A DNA stretch of 64,000 nucleotides from Callipepla californica brunnescens (Eukaryota > Chordata > Aves > Galliformes > Odontophoridae), in contig JALIRH010000112.1 of assembly GCA_023055505.1 (NCBI GenBank), positions 403,501-467,500 on the forward strand, read 5' to 3'. Of the stretch, positions 19,119 to 30,959 are shown piece after piece (the first letter of the stretch is position 1; each line of letters starts with the position of its first letter). Under the pieces are notes generated by a model, which did no database searches, had not been told where the DNA came from, and worked only from the letters and a program-made list of their open reading frames with translations. The position numbers and the translations under genes were made by a program.

Positions 19119-22100
19119 GTATGTGTTGGAATAGGACCGATGCCGCCTGATTAGAGAAGGCGCTATTGAGTGCACGGCAGCCGGCTGACTGGCGTCTTTC
19201 TTCAGCGGCAAAAGCAGCAGGAGCCGCGATTGATGCGATTCGAGCCTGAGACGCGGTTCTTCACGGTTCGAACATTAACACGCTGCCGGTTTGCTATGTT
19301 TGTTAAAAGTGGCTTTTGCAACGCTCCGCTGACAGTGTTTTTGGGGAACACTTAGAAGAGGTGGAATCAAACATACATTTGGTAGAAGAAAAAGTTTAAC
19401 GTACTTAACGCTACTATTTGACTTTTTAGCTCTGAATACCATACCGTTCCAAAAGAAAAAGGGAATGAATTGTTTGTTTGGCAAGAAAAACTTGTGTGAC
19501 GATATTAAAAAGAGGTAGGAAAAGGAATAACAAGACTGCTCAGAGAAAAGAATGAAAACGTGCTCGTAGATGAATGAACGATGCAGACGTACGTTGCATT
19601 CAGTAGTAGAGCAGAATGAGAATCAAAACTTTCCCTCCCACTAACATTGGGATGCAACATACATACACTTACAACTCCTGAAACGGAGTCACTTTCACGT
19701 GTAAACCGCGATTTGTTGGAATAGAACCGCTACCGGCTGATTACTGAAGCCGCGATTCAGTGCACTTTTACCGGCTGACTGGCGTCTTTCTTCAGCGGCA
19801 AAAGCAGCAGGAGCCGCGATTGGTGCGATTGAATCGGAATCCGCGGCTAAGCGCGGTTCGAGCATCAAATTCTCTGCCGCTTTTTCTCTGCTTCTAAAGG
19901 GGGCTATTCCGATGCTCCGGTGACAAGGTTTTCTGGGGAACCCTTAGAAGCGGTGGAATCACACACGCCTTTGGGAGAGGAACCAGCTTTCCGTACTTAA
20001 CGCCTCTCCATTGCTTCCATAGTTCTGAAAAACATACCTTTTTGAGAGAGAATGAGAAAGATCCGCGGGTATTGTAAGAAAATTGAAGTGAATGTGTTAG
20101 ATTGAGGAAGTAAAAAGGATAACAGCAATGGTCAGAGAAAAGAAGGAAAACGTGCTCGCAGATGAATGAACGATGCAGACATACGTTGCATACAGTAACA
20201 GAGCAGAATAAGAATTAAAACTTTCACTCCTATTAAAACTGGGATCCAGCACACATTCTCTTACACTCCTGAAACCGAGTCACTTTCACGTGTAAACCGC
20301 GAATTGTTGGAATTAGACCGCTACTGGATGATTTTTGAAAAGCCGCGATTCAGTGCACTGCTGCTGTCTGGCTGGCGTCTTTCTTCAGCGGCAAAAGCAG
20401 CAGGAGCCGCGATTGATGCGATTCGAGCCTGAGACGCGGTTCTTCGCGGTTCGAACATTAACACTCTGCCGGTTTGCTTTGCTTGTTAAAAGTGGCTTTT
20501 GCAACGCTCCGCTGACAGTGTTTTTGGGGAACACTTAGAAGAGGTGGAATCAAACATACATTTGGTAGAAGAAAAAGTTTAACGTACTTAACGCTACTAT
20601 TGGACTTTTTAGCTCTGAATACCATACCGTTCCAAAAGAAAAAGGGAATGAATTGTTTGTTTGGCAAGTAAAAACTTGTGTGACGATATTAACTAGAGGT
20701 AGGAAAAGGAATAACAAGACTGCTCAGAGAAAAGAATGAAAACGTGCTCGTAGATGAATGAACGATGCAGACATACGTTGCATTCAGTAGTAGAGCAGAA
20801 TGAGAATCAAAACTTTCCCTCTCACTAACACTGGGATCCAGCATCCATTCACTTACAACACCAGAATTGGAGTCACTTTCAGGTTTAAACCGCGATTTGT
20901 TGGAATAGAAACGCTGCCGGCTGATTACTGAAGACGCTATTCAGTGCACGTCTTTCAACTGACTGGCTTCTTTCTTCAGCGGCAAAAGCAGCAGGAGCCG
21001 CGATTGATGCGATTCGAACATGATTCACGGTTTTCCGCGGTTCGAACATTAGCACGCTACCGGTTTGCTATGTTTGTTAAAGGGAGCTTTTGCAATGCTC
21101 AGATGACAGTGTTTTTGGGGAACATTTAGAAGCGGTGCAATCACACAATGCAATTAGTAGAAGAAACAGCTTTCCGTAATAAACTTTTCTATTTTGCCTC
21201 TTTATCTCTGAATAACATACTTTTACAAAAAAGAATCGAAAGATACTTGTGTTCGACAAGAAAAAGTTTTTCCACGTATTAACTAGAAGTACGAAAAAGA
21301 ATAACAACACTGGTCAGAGTAAAGAATGAAAACGTGCTCGTAGATGAATGAACGATGCAGACATACGTTGCATTCAGTAGCAGAGCAGAATGAGAATCAA
21401 AACTTTCCCTCCCACTAAAATTGGGATGCAACATACATACACATACAACTCCTGAAACGAAGTCACTTTCACGTGTAAACCGCGATTTGTTGGAGAAGAA
21501 CCGCTACCGGCTGATTACTGAAGCCGCGATTCAGTGCACTTTTACCGGCTGACTGGCGTCTTTCTTCAGCGGCAAAAGCAGCAGTAGCCGCGATTGATGA
21601 GATTCGAGCCTGATACGCGGTTCTCCGCGGTTCGAACATTAACACGCTGCCGGTTTGCTATGTTTGTTTAAAGTGGCTTTTGCAACGCTCCGCTGACAGT
21701 GTTTTTGGGGAACACTTAGAAGAGGTGGAATCAAACATACATTTGGTAGAAGAAAAAGTTTAACGTACTTAACGCTACTATTTGACTTTTTAGCTCTGAA
21801 TACCATACCGTTCCAAAAGAAAAAGGGAATGAATTGTTTGTTTGGCAAGAAAAACTTGTGTGACGATATTAAAAAGAGGTAGGAAAAGGAATAACAAGAC
21901 TGCTCAGAGAAAAGAATGAAAACGTGCTCGTAGATGAATGAACGATGCAGACATACGTTGCATTCAGTAGTAGAGCAGAATGAGAATCAAAACTTTCCCT
22001 CCCACTAACATTGGGATGCAACATACATACACTTACAACTCCGGAAACGGAGTCACTTTCACGTGTAAACCGCGAATTGTTGGAATAGGACCGCTACCGG

Positions 22101-25056
22101 CTGATTACTGAAGCCGCGATTCAGTGCACTTTTACCGGCTGACTGGCGTCTTTCTTCAGCGGCAAAAGCAGCAGGAGCCGCGATTGATGCGAGTGAATGG
22201 GAATCCGCGGCTAAGCGCGGTTCGAGCATCAAACTCTCGGCCGCTTTGCTCTGCTTCTTAAATGGGGCTATTCCGATGCTCCGGTGACAAGGTTTTCTGG
22301 GGAACCCTTAGAAGCGGTGGAATCACACACGCCTTTGGGAGAGGAACCAGCTTTCCGTACTTAACGCCTCTCCATTGCTTCCATAGTTCTGAAAAACATC
22401 CCTTTTTGAGAGAGAATGAGAAAGATCCGCGGGTATTGTAAGAAAATTGAAGTGAATATGTTAGATTGAGGAAGTAAAAAGGATAAGAGCACTGGTCAGA
22501 GAAAAGAAGGAAAACGTGCTCGCAGATGAATGAACGATGCTGACATACGTTGCATACAGTAACAGAGCAGAATAAGAATTAAAACTTTCACTCCTATTAA
22601 AACTGGGATCCAGCACACATTCTCTTACACTCCTGAAACCGAGTCACTTTCACGTGTAAACCGCGAATTGTTGGAATTAGACCGCTACCGGATGATTTTT
22701 GAAAAGCCGCGATTCAGTGCACTGCTGCTGTCTGGCTGGCGTCTTTCTTCAGCGGCAAAAGCAGCAGGAGCCCCGATTGATGCGATTCGAGCCTGAGACG
22801 CGGTTCTTCGCGGTTCGAACATTAACACGCTGCCGGTTTGCTTTGCTTGTTAAAAGTGGCTTTTGCAACGCTCCGCTGACAGTGTTTTTGGGGAACACTT
22901 AGAAGTGGTGAATCAAACATACATTTGGTAGAAGAAAAAGTTTAACGTACTTATCGCTACTATTGGACTTTTTAGCTCTGAATACCATACCGTTCCAAAA
23001 GAAAAAGGGAATGAATTGTTTGTTTGGCAAGTAAAAACTTGTGTGACGATATTAACTAGAGGTAGGAAAAGGAATAACAAGACTGCTCAGAGAAAAGAAT
23101 GAAAACGTGCTCGTAGATGAATGAACGATGCAGACATACGTTGCATTCAGTAGCAGAGCAGAATGAGAATCAAAACTTTCCCTCCCACTAAAATTGGGAT
23201 GCAACATACATACACATACAACTCCTGAAACGAAGTCACTTTCACGTGTAAACCGCGATTTGTTGGAGAAGAACCGCTACCGGCTGATTACTGAAGCTGC
23301 GATTCAGTGCACTTTTACCGGCTGACTGGCGTCTTTCTTCAGCGGCAAAAGCAGCAGGAGCCGCGACTGGTGCGATTGACTCGGAATCCGCGGATAAGCG
23401 CTGTTCGAGCATCAAATTCTCTGCCGCTTTTTCTCTGCTACTAAAGGGAGCTATTCCAATGCTCCGGTGACAAGGTTTTCTGGGGAACATTTAGAAGCGG
23501 TAGAATCACACACACCTTTGGGAGAGGAATTATCTTTCCGTACTTAACGTCTCTCCATTGCTTTCATAGTTCTGAAAAACATACCTTTTTGAGAGAGAAT
23601 GAGAAAGATCCGCGGGTATTGTAAGAAAATTCAAGTGAGTGTATTAGATTAAGGAAGTAAAAAGGATAAGAGCACTGGTCAGAGAAAAGAATGAAAACGT
23701 GCTCGCAGATGAATGAACGATGCAGACATACGTTGCATTCAGTAGCAGAGCAGAATGAGAATCAAACTTTCCTTCCCATTAACACTGGGATCCAGCACAC
23801 ATTCTCTTCCAATTCCTGAAACCGAGTCACTTTCACGTGTAAACCGCGAATTGTTGGAATAGGACCGCTACCGGCTGATTTTTGAAAAGCCGCGATTCAG
23901 TGCACTGCTGCCGACTGACTGGCGTCTTTCTTCAGCGGCAAGAGCAGCAGGAGCCGCGATTGATGCGATTGAATGGGAATCCGCGGCTAAGCGCGGTTCG
24001 AGCATCAAACTCTCGGCCGCTTTGCTCTGCTTCTTAAAGGGAGCCATTACGAAGCTCCGGTGACAAGGTTTTATGAGGAACATTTAGAAGCGGTAGAATC
24101 ACACACGAGAATCAAATCTTTCCCTCCCACTAAGTTTGGGATCCAGCATGCATTCTCTTACAACTCCTGAAAAGGAGTCACTTTCACGTGTTAGACGCGA
24201 TTGGATGAAATTTGACCGCAACCGGCAATTATTGATGCCGCTATTCAGTGCACGTCTGTCGTTTTATTGGCGTCTTTCTTCAGCGGCAAAAGCAGCAATA
24301 GCCGCGATTGATGCGATTCGAGCCTGATACGCAGTTCTTCTCGTTTCAAATAGAAAGCTCGCAGCCGTTTTGCTCTGCTTTTTAAAGAAGGCTTTTGCAA
24401 TGCTCCGATGACAGTGTTTTTGGGGAACATTTCGAAGCGGTTGAATCACACAATGCATTTGGTAGAAAAAACAGCTTGACGTATTCAACGCTACTATTTG
24501 ACTTCTTTAGCTCTGAATATCATACCGTTCCAAATGAACATCGGAATGATCCGTTTCTTCGACATCAAAACTGGTGTGTCGGTATTATCTAGAGGTACTA
24601 AAAAGGAGAAGAACACTGCTCAGAGAAAAAGAATGAAAACGTGCTCGCAGATGAATGAATGATGCAGACATACGTTGTATACAGTTGCAGAGCAGAATGA
24701 GAATCCAAACTTACCCTCCCATTAATATTAGGATTCAGCTTCCATTCACTTCAACTCCTGAAACGGAGTCACTTTCACATGGAAACCGCGATTTGCTTGA
24801 TTAGGACCTCTGCCGGCTGATTCTTGAAGCCGCTATTCATTGCACGGCACCTTGATGACGCTCGTCTTTCTTCAGCGGCAAAAGCCGCAGGAGCCGCGAT
24901 TGATGCCATAGAATCGGAATTCGCAGATCAGCGCCATTCGAACAGAAAGCTCGCTGCTGGTGTGATCTACTTGGTAAAGGGGGCTTTTGCGGTGCTCTGA
25001 TTATAGGGTTTCTTGCTGAACATTTCGAAGCAGTGGAATCACACCTGATTTGTCTA
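19119..25056 (+). repeat. Satellite of about 591-bp monomers (11 copies)
   Basis: Monomers, phased on a conserved TGTTGGA, start at about 19124, 19714, 20305, 20898, 21488, 22078, 22669, 23261, 23852, 24200 and 24794. Spacing is 590-594 except for the ninth (about 348, an internal deletion); the last is cut at about 25056. Conserved blocks include GGCGTCTTTCTTCAGCGGCA, GATGAATGAACGATGCAGAC and CACTTTCACGTGTAAACCGC. Two main types alternate imperfectly: type A (monomers 1, 3, 5 and 7) and type B (2, 6, 8 and 9). Monomers 2-3 closely match 6-7 at an offset of about 2364 bases, showing partial higher-order organisation. Short ORFs recurring in type A are by-products of the repeat. I do not recognise a named family. 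Confidence 0.93.
24063..24204 (+). repeat. Deletion junction in satellite monomer 9
   Basis: The monomer starting at 23852 jumps from its central part (the segment ending in AATCACACACGAGAATCAAA) to the pre-terminal part, skipping about 240 bases that all other full monomers contain. The next monomer therefore starts after about 348 bases. Confidence 0.75.
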
Positions 25057-25514
25057 CAGGAGACATGACACCTAAGACTATTGCTAACCCGAAACCTAAT
25101 CCAAGCTCCAACCTTTACCCTATCCACAATCTTTGCCCTAACTCACAACCTAACCCTCAACCTCAACCTAACCAGAACCCTAAGCCTTACTTGAAATGCT
25201 AAACCTAACCCTAACCCTAACCTCAAACCTAGCACTAACCCTACTCCCAACCAAAACCACAACTCTAATCCTAAACCTAAAGCTAACTCTAAATCTAAAG
25301 CTAAGCCTAATACTTACCCTTGACCCAAATCGTCTCCATAAGAATCACTGTAGCTATTAGCCGAATCCTAACTCTACCTTCAAGCTATCCCTAACTCTGA
25401 TCCTAATCCAAAACCCAAATTGAAGCCCAACCCTAAACCTTGAACAAAGCATCAGATTACCACAACCCTCACCTAACTCGAAACCAAAACCAAAACCTAG
25501 CCCTAAAGCTAACA
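25057..25514 (-). repeat. Degenerate CCCTAA-strand block outside the macrosatellite
   Basis: CCCTAA-type repeat, opposite in orientation to the blocks left of the satellite. It is the left flank of the first macrosatellite unit and appears once only. It contains the reverse complement of the 16-base marker (GCATCAGATTACCACA at 25449). Confidence 0.88.
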
Positions 25515-27329
25515 CCAAACCCAATCCAAACCCCAAACCTACTCCTATTCCTAAACCTTATCTTAACCCTAAACCAAACCCAAACCCAAGGCCCTCCCCT
25601 TCTCTCAGCCTAACACTCAAACTAACCTAAACCCGAAACTAACCCTACATTTATCCTAATCTTATCCATATTCTAAGGCCTAACCCTACTCTGACCAGAA
25701 AGCTCATGTTGTCTAAAATCTACCCCTTACCTAAAACCTAAATCGACAAAAAACCTAACCCGAAACCTCAACCTAACTCTTCTCCTAACTAGAACACCAG
25801 CACTTCACCTTACCCTAACTGGAAACCTAGGACTAAATCCTTACCTTGTCCAGAACCCTATTCCTAACCCAAACCAGAATTCTAACCTCTACCCTAACCA
25901 AAACCCTTCCCCTAAACCTAAACCTAATGCTACCCTCAACCAAACCCTAGCCCTAAATCCTACCCTAAAACCAACACCACGTTTAAGCTCAAACCTCAAG
26001 CCTCAAAGAAAGCATCAGATTACCGCAGATCTCACCTAACACTAACCCCAATCCAATCCCTACTACTAACCCCAAACCCAATCCAAACACCAAAACTATT
26101 CCTATTCCTAAACCTAACACTAAGCCAGAACCAAACCCAAGGCCTACCCCTTCTCTCAGCCTGACACTCAAACTAACCTAGACCTGAACGCAACGCTAAA
26201 TCAAATACTAAAACTCACCCTTAGCCAAGGCCCTTTTAGGACCCTTCCCTGGTCCTAAAACTAAAGAGAACCCTACCCCTTCCACTAAACCTTCATCTAC
26301 ATCCCTAACCCTTACCCTAAACCTAAATCTACACCAAAACCTAACCCTAACCCTAACATGTCTTCTAACTGTAAAACTAACGCTTCACCTAACCCGAACT
26401 GAAACCCCAGGACTAAACCTTACCTAACACCTAGCTATATTCCTAACCCTATCCTGAAACCTAACGTTAACCCTAACCCTAAAAACAACTTGGAACCAAA
26501 CCCTAACCCTAACCTAACCCTTATCAGAACCCTAAATCTAATCCTAACCGTTACCTCAATTGAACTCCAATTCTTCCTGAAATCTAAATGGGACCTTAAA
26601 ACCAACCCCAGATGGAAGCCCAACCCTAAACCTAACACAAAGCATTAGATTACCACAGCCATCACCTAACTCTAACCCCAGCCTTAACGCTAATACTATC
26701 CCAAACACTATTCCAATTCCTAAACCCAACACAAACCCAAAAACACAAAGCCTACAATTCTCACAGCCTAACACTGAAAGGAAACCTAAATCTTACCCTA
26801 ACTCTAAAACTAATCCAAAGCATGACCACAATTTAAACTCTAAATCTACCTTCAAACTAAAGCTGACCCTAACACCAACCTCAAGTAAAAGCCCAACCCT
26901 AAGCCTAACACAAAGCATTAGATTACCACAACGCTCACCTAACTTCTAACCCCCACCCTAACACTAATACTAAAGCAATCAGATTCCAAATACTAACCCA
27001 ATTCCTATTCTGAAACCCAAAACTATTCCAAAAACAAACCCAAGGCCTAACCTTTCTCTTACCCTAACAATCAAAGAAAACCTATTCCTAAACCTAATCC
27101 TAAATCTAGTCCTAACCCTAACCCTCACCCTTAATCTAACCCCAACCCCCACCCAGAAGCTAACACTTAGCATTGTACAATACCTAAACGTACCCCTAAT
27201 CCTTATCACTAAACCTAAAAGGAACCTGAAACATAGTGCTAAATCCGAACCCTAACCCTGAAGACTAACGCTAAAAATGAACCAATTCCTATACCTTTTC
27301 CTTCCTCCAAATTGATTCCTAGCACTAAC

Positions 27330-28500
27330 CCTAACCCTACATTAACCCTATCCTAACCCTAACCCTAACCCTAGCCCTAAACTACATTAACCCTAACCCT
27401 AACCCTAACCCTAGCCCTAACCTAACTCTAACCCTAACCCTAACCCTAAACCTAATGCTAACCCTTACCCTACCCTAACCCTAACCCTACCATACCCTAA
27501 CCCTAACCTACCCTAACACTAACCCTAACCCTAACCCTAAAACTAAACCTAAACCTAACCCTAACCCTAACCCTAACCCTAATTCCTAACCCTTACCTTA
27601 ACTGTATCACAATCCCTATCCTAATTCTTACCCTAACCCTAACCCTTACCTAACCCTAACCCTAACCCTAACCCTAACCCTAACCCTAACTCTAACCTTA
27701 ACCCTAACCCTAACCCTAACCTAACCCTAACCCTAATCCTAACCCTAACTCTAATTCCTAACCCTTACCTTAACTGTATCACAATCCCTATCCTAATTCT
27801 TACCCTAACCCTAACCCTTACCTAACCCTAACCCTAACCCTAAACCTAACTCTCACCTTAACCCTAACCCTAACCCTAACCCTAACCTAACCCTAACCCT
27901 AACCCTAACCCTAACCCTAACCCTAACCCTAACCCTAACCTCAACCCTAACCCTAACTCTAACCTTAACCCTAAACCTAAAAATAAATTTAACCCTAACC
28001 CTAACACTAACCCTAACCCTAATTTTACCCTAACCCTAAGCATACCCTAACCCTAACCCTAACCCTAACCCTAACCCCAACCCTAACCTAACCCTAACCC
28101 TAACCCTAACCCTAACCCTAACCCTAACCCTAACCCTAACCCTACCCTAACCCTAACCCTAACCCTAACCCTAACCCTAACCCTAACAATAAATTTAACC
28201 TTAACCCTAACCCTAACCCTAACCCTACCCTAACCCTAACCCTAACCCTAACCCTAACCCTAACCCTAACCCTAACCCTAAACCTAACCCTAACCCTACC
28301 CTAACCCTAACCCTAACCCTACCCTAACCCTAACCCTAACCCTAACCCTAACCCTAACCCTACCCTAACCCTAACCCTTACCCTAACCCTAACCCTAACC
28401 CTTACCCTAACCCTAGCCTAACCCAAACCCTAACCCTAACCCTACCCTAACCCTAACCCTAACCCTAACCCTACCCCTAACCCTACTTTACCCTAACCCT
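27330..28500 (-). repeat. Near-pure CCCTAA core of unit 1 (equivalents in each unit)
   Basis: Long runs of perfect CCCTAA with occasional CCCTA, CCTAA or CTCTAA variants, the purest telomeric sequence in the window. Equivalent cores lie at about 32780-33950, 38230-39410, 43700-44800, 49060-50150, 54390-55500 and 59760-60900. Perfect-hexamer copy number is the main source of length difference between units. The opposite strand would be prone to G-quadruplexes. Confidence 0.9.
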
Positions 28501-29277
28501 AATCCTAACACTAACTCTAACTTTATTCCTTACCCTAACACTAATCCAATCCCGAACCCTAACCCTAATCCTAGCCCTAACTCTAATTTTATTCGTAACC
28601 CTACCCCTAATCCAAACAATAACCCTTACCCTAATCAAACCCTATCCCTATTCCTAACCCTTACCCTAACCGTATCACAATCCCTATCCTAACTCTTACC
28701 ATAACCCAAACCCTAACCTAACCCTAACCCTAACCCTATCCCTAACCCTTACCCTAACTCTAACCCTACCCTAACCTTAACTCTACCCTAACCGTATCCC
28801 TACCCTAACCCTAACCCTAATCCTAGCCCTTACTCTAACTTTATTCCTAACCCTACCCCTGATCCAAACACTAACCCTAACCTTAATGTAACCCTAACCC
28901 TATTCCTAACCCTTACCCTAACTGTATCCCATTCCCTATCCTAACTCTTACCATAACCCTAACCCTGATGCTAATGCTAACCCTAACCCTGAATCTAACC
29001 CTTACCCTAACCCTATCCCTTACCCAGAAGCTAACACTTAGCGTTGTACAATACCTAACCGTACCCTAACCCTATCCCTAAACCTAAAAGGAACCCAAAC
29101 TCTAACCCTAAATCTGTCCCTGAGCCTAACCTTCAACCTTACCCTAACCTTAACCCTAACCCTGTTCCATTCTCTAAACATATCTGTAAGCATTACCTTC
29201 ATCCTAACTCGAACTCTACCCTAACCCTATCCCTTTGACCCCAACACAAAACCCAGATTGAGCCTGACCCTAACCTA

Positions 29278-30770
29278 GGTAGCATCAAGTGTATGTAGGG
29301 TGAATTTGAGTTTTAGGGTCAAAGTTAAATTGTTAGTTTTAGGGTTAGGGTGAAGGATTGCTTTAGTTCTAGTATTAGGGTGTTTGGGGTTAGGGTTAGG
29401 GTAAGGATTTTGGAGTGGATTAGGTTTAGGGTCAGGTTTGGGGGAGTTTTGGGGTTAGGGTTAGATTTAGGATTAGGGTTAGCAAAAAAGGTGTTTTAGT
29501 TTTAGTTTAGGTTAGTGCTAGGATTAGGTTGAGTGTTCTTGTGAAGTTTAGGTTTAGGGTTAGGTTTAGGTTTAGATTGAGGTTTAGGGTAAGGAGTAGG
29601 GTTAATTTGACTTTTAGGGTCAGAGTAGAGTTAAGTCGTGTTAGGGTTAAGGTTAAGAACAGGATTCAGATTCCAATTAGGTTTTGGGTTCCTACTAGGG
29701 ATAGGCCTCAAATTAGTGTTAAGGTTAGGGTTAGGGTTAGGTATAGGGAAAGGGTTAGTGTTAAGGCCAGGGCAAGTGTATGGTTTAGGGTAAAGATTGG
29801 ATTTAGGGTTAGGTTTAGATGTAGGTTTGGTTTGATCGTTAGGGTGTGAGAAGGCACCGGCCTTGGATTTCATTTGGAGATTGGGTAAGGTTTAGGAATA
29901 GGAATAACATTGGTGTTTAAAAGATGATTAGTGTTAGTATTAGGGATAGGGTTACGGTTAGAGTTTAGTTAGGGTTGTTAGTTTTAGAGTGAGGGATAGG
30001 GGTATGGTTTGGTCTAGTACTTGGGTTAGGGTTTGGGATAGTCATAGCATTAGTGTTAGGGTTAGGGTTCCGTTAGGGTTGTGGTAATCTGATGCTAGGT
30101 GTCGGGATTAGGGTTGTGCTTAAATGTGGGTTTGGTTTGAGGGTCAGAGTTAGGGTTAGGGTAGAGTTAGAATTAGGGTAAGAGTTAGGATTAGGTTTAG
30201 GATTAGGATAAAGATTAGGTTAGGATTAGTGTTGGCTTTAGGGTTGTGTCTGGGAGAAGGGTTAGTGTTAGGGATAGACTTAGGGTAAGAGTAAGTGTTA
30301 GGGATAGGCATAGGTTTTGGGAAAGTTTCAGAGTTTGGACTGGATTTATGATTAGGGTTAGGGACAAAGATTTTTTGAGATTTATGATTAGATTTAGGGA
30401 GAAAAGTAGGCTGACTTGTGGTGTTAGCAGTAGGTTTAGGTTTAGGTTTAGGTTTAGGATTCCATTTGTATTTATTGATCGAGGTTGGGTTAGTTGGAGT
30501 GTAAAGGTCAGAGTAGGGTTAGGCCTTGGGATAGGGTTAAGGTTTGGAATAGGATTAGGATTCAAATGATGTTACGGGTTGGTGTTAGGGTTAGGGAAAG
30601 GTTAGGATCAGGGTTGAGGTCAGGGTTAGGTATAGGAAAAGGGTTAGGGTTAGGGCTAGGGCAATTGGAAGGGTTAGGCTTAGGCTTAGATATTAGGGTT
30701 AGGTTTAGGCGGAGGTTTGGTTCGAGTGTCAGGGTGAGAGAAGGGGTAGGCCTGGGGTTTGGTTTTGGGT
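29278..30770 (+). repeat. TTAGGG-strand arm of unit 1
   Basis: Degenerate TTAGGG-type repeat that begins at the strand switch near CCTAGG (29274-29279) and ends where retroviral protease sequence starts. It contains the marker TGTGGTAATCTGATGC at 30080 and GAGAGAAGGGGTAGGCC near 30736. The same arm recurs in the other six units. Confidence 0.9.
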
Positions 30771-30959
30771 TACATCATACAAATCATCCCATACATTAGC
30801 TGGGGTGGGAGGTGCAAGGAACAGCCAGCAAAGTGCTGAGTTCATTCCAATCAGAGGACCTGAAGATCGGGTAGCTACTATCAAACCGTTTGTGTTGCCA
30901 ATTCCGATGATATTTATGGGGCCCTGATGTTATGGTTCAGTGGGGAGTCACTATCAAGT
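30771..30959 (+). mobile_element. 189-bp retroviral protease remnant in macrosatellite unit 1
   Basis: The translated remnant shows the C-terminal half of an alpha/betaretrovirus-like aspartic protease: a flap-type G.GG block, then a segment ending in a W-G-x-D-like motif, with a one-base frameshift just before that motif. The DTGA active site lies upstream and is not included. It ends at CTATCAAGTC, exactly where the next unit begins. The identity is confirmed by unit 7, where the same sequence continues into reverse transcriptase. Confidence 0.8.

Larger units (their letters stand above)
25515..30959 (+). repeat. Macrosatellite unit 1
   Basis: CCCTAA-strand arm 25515-29277 with near-pure core about 27330-28500; TTAGGG-strand arm 29278-30770; ERV remnant 30771-30959. 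It differs from units 2-7 by TTAGGGTTAGGGCTAGGG near 30650, where the others read TTAGTGTTAGGG. Two copies of a block of about 167 bases with ACTGTATCACAATCCCTATC sit at about 27590 and 27760. Its left flank is non-repeated CCCTAA-type sequence. Confidence 0.93.

Noticed and set aside
19275..23490. Short ORFs recurring in satellite monomers (for example 19275-19484, 20458-20667, 21639-21848, minus strand)
   Set aside because: They recur only in type A monomers, are lost by indels in other monomers and show no domain.
27330..28500. A true chromosome terminus inside the window
   Set aside because: The near-pure core is flanked on both sides by other sequence and recurs in every unit, so it is interstitial.
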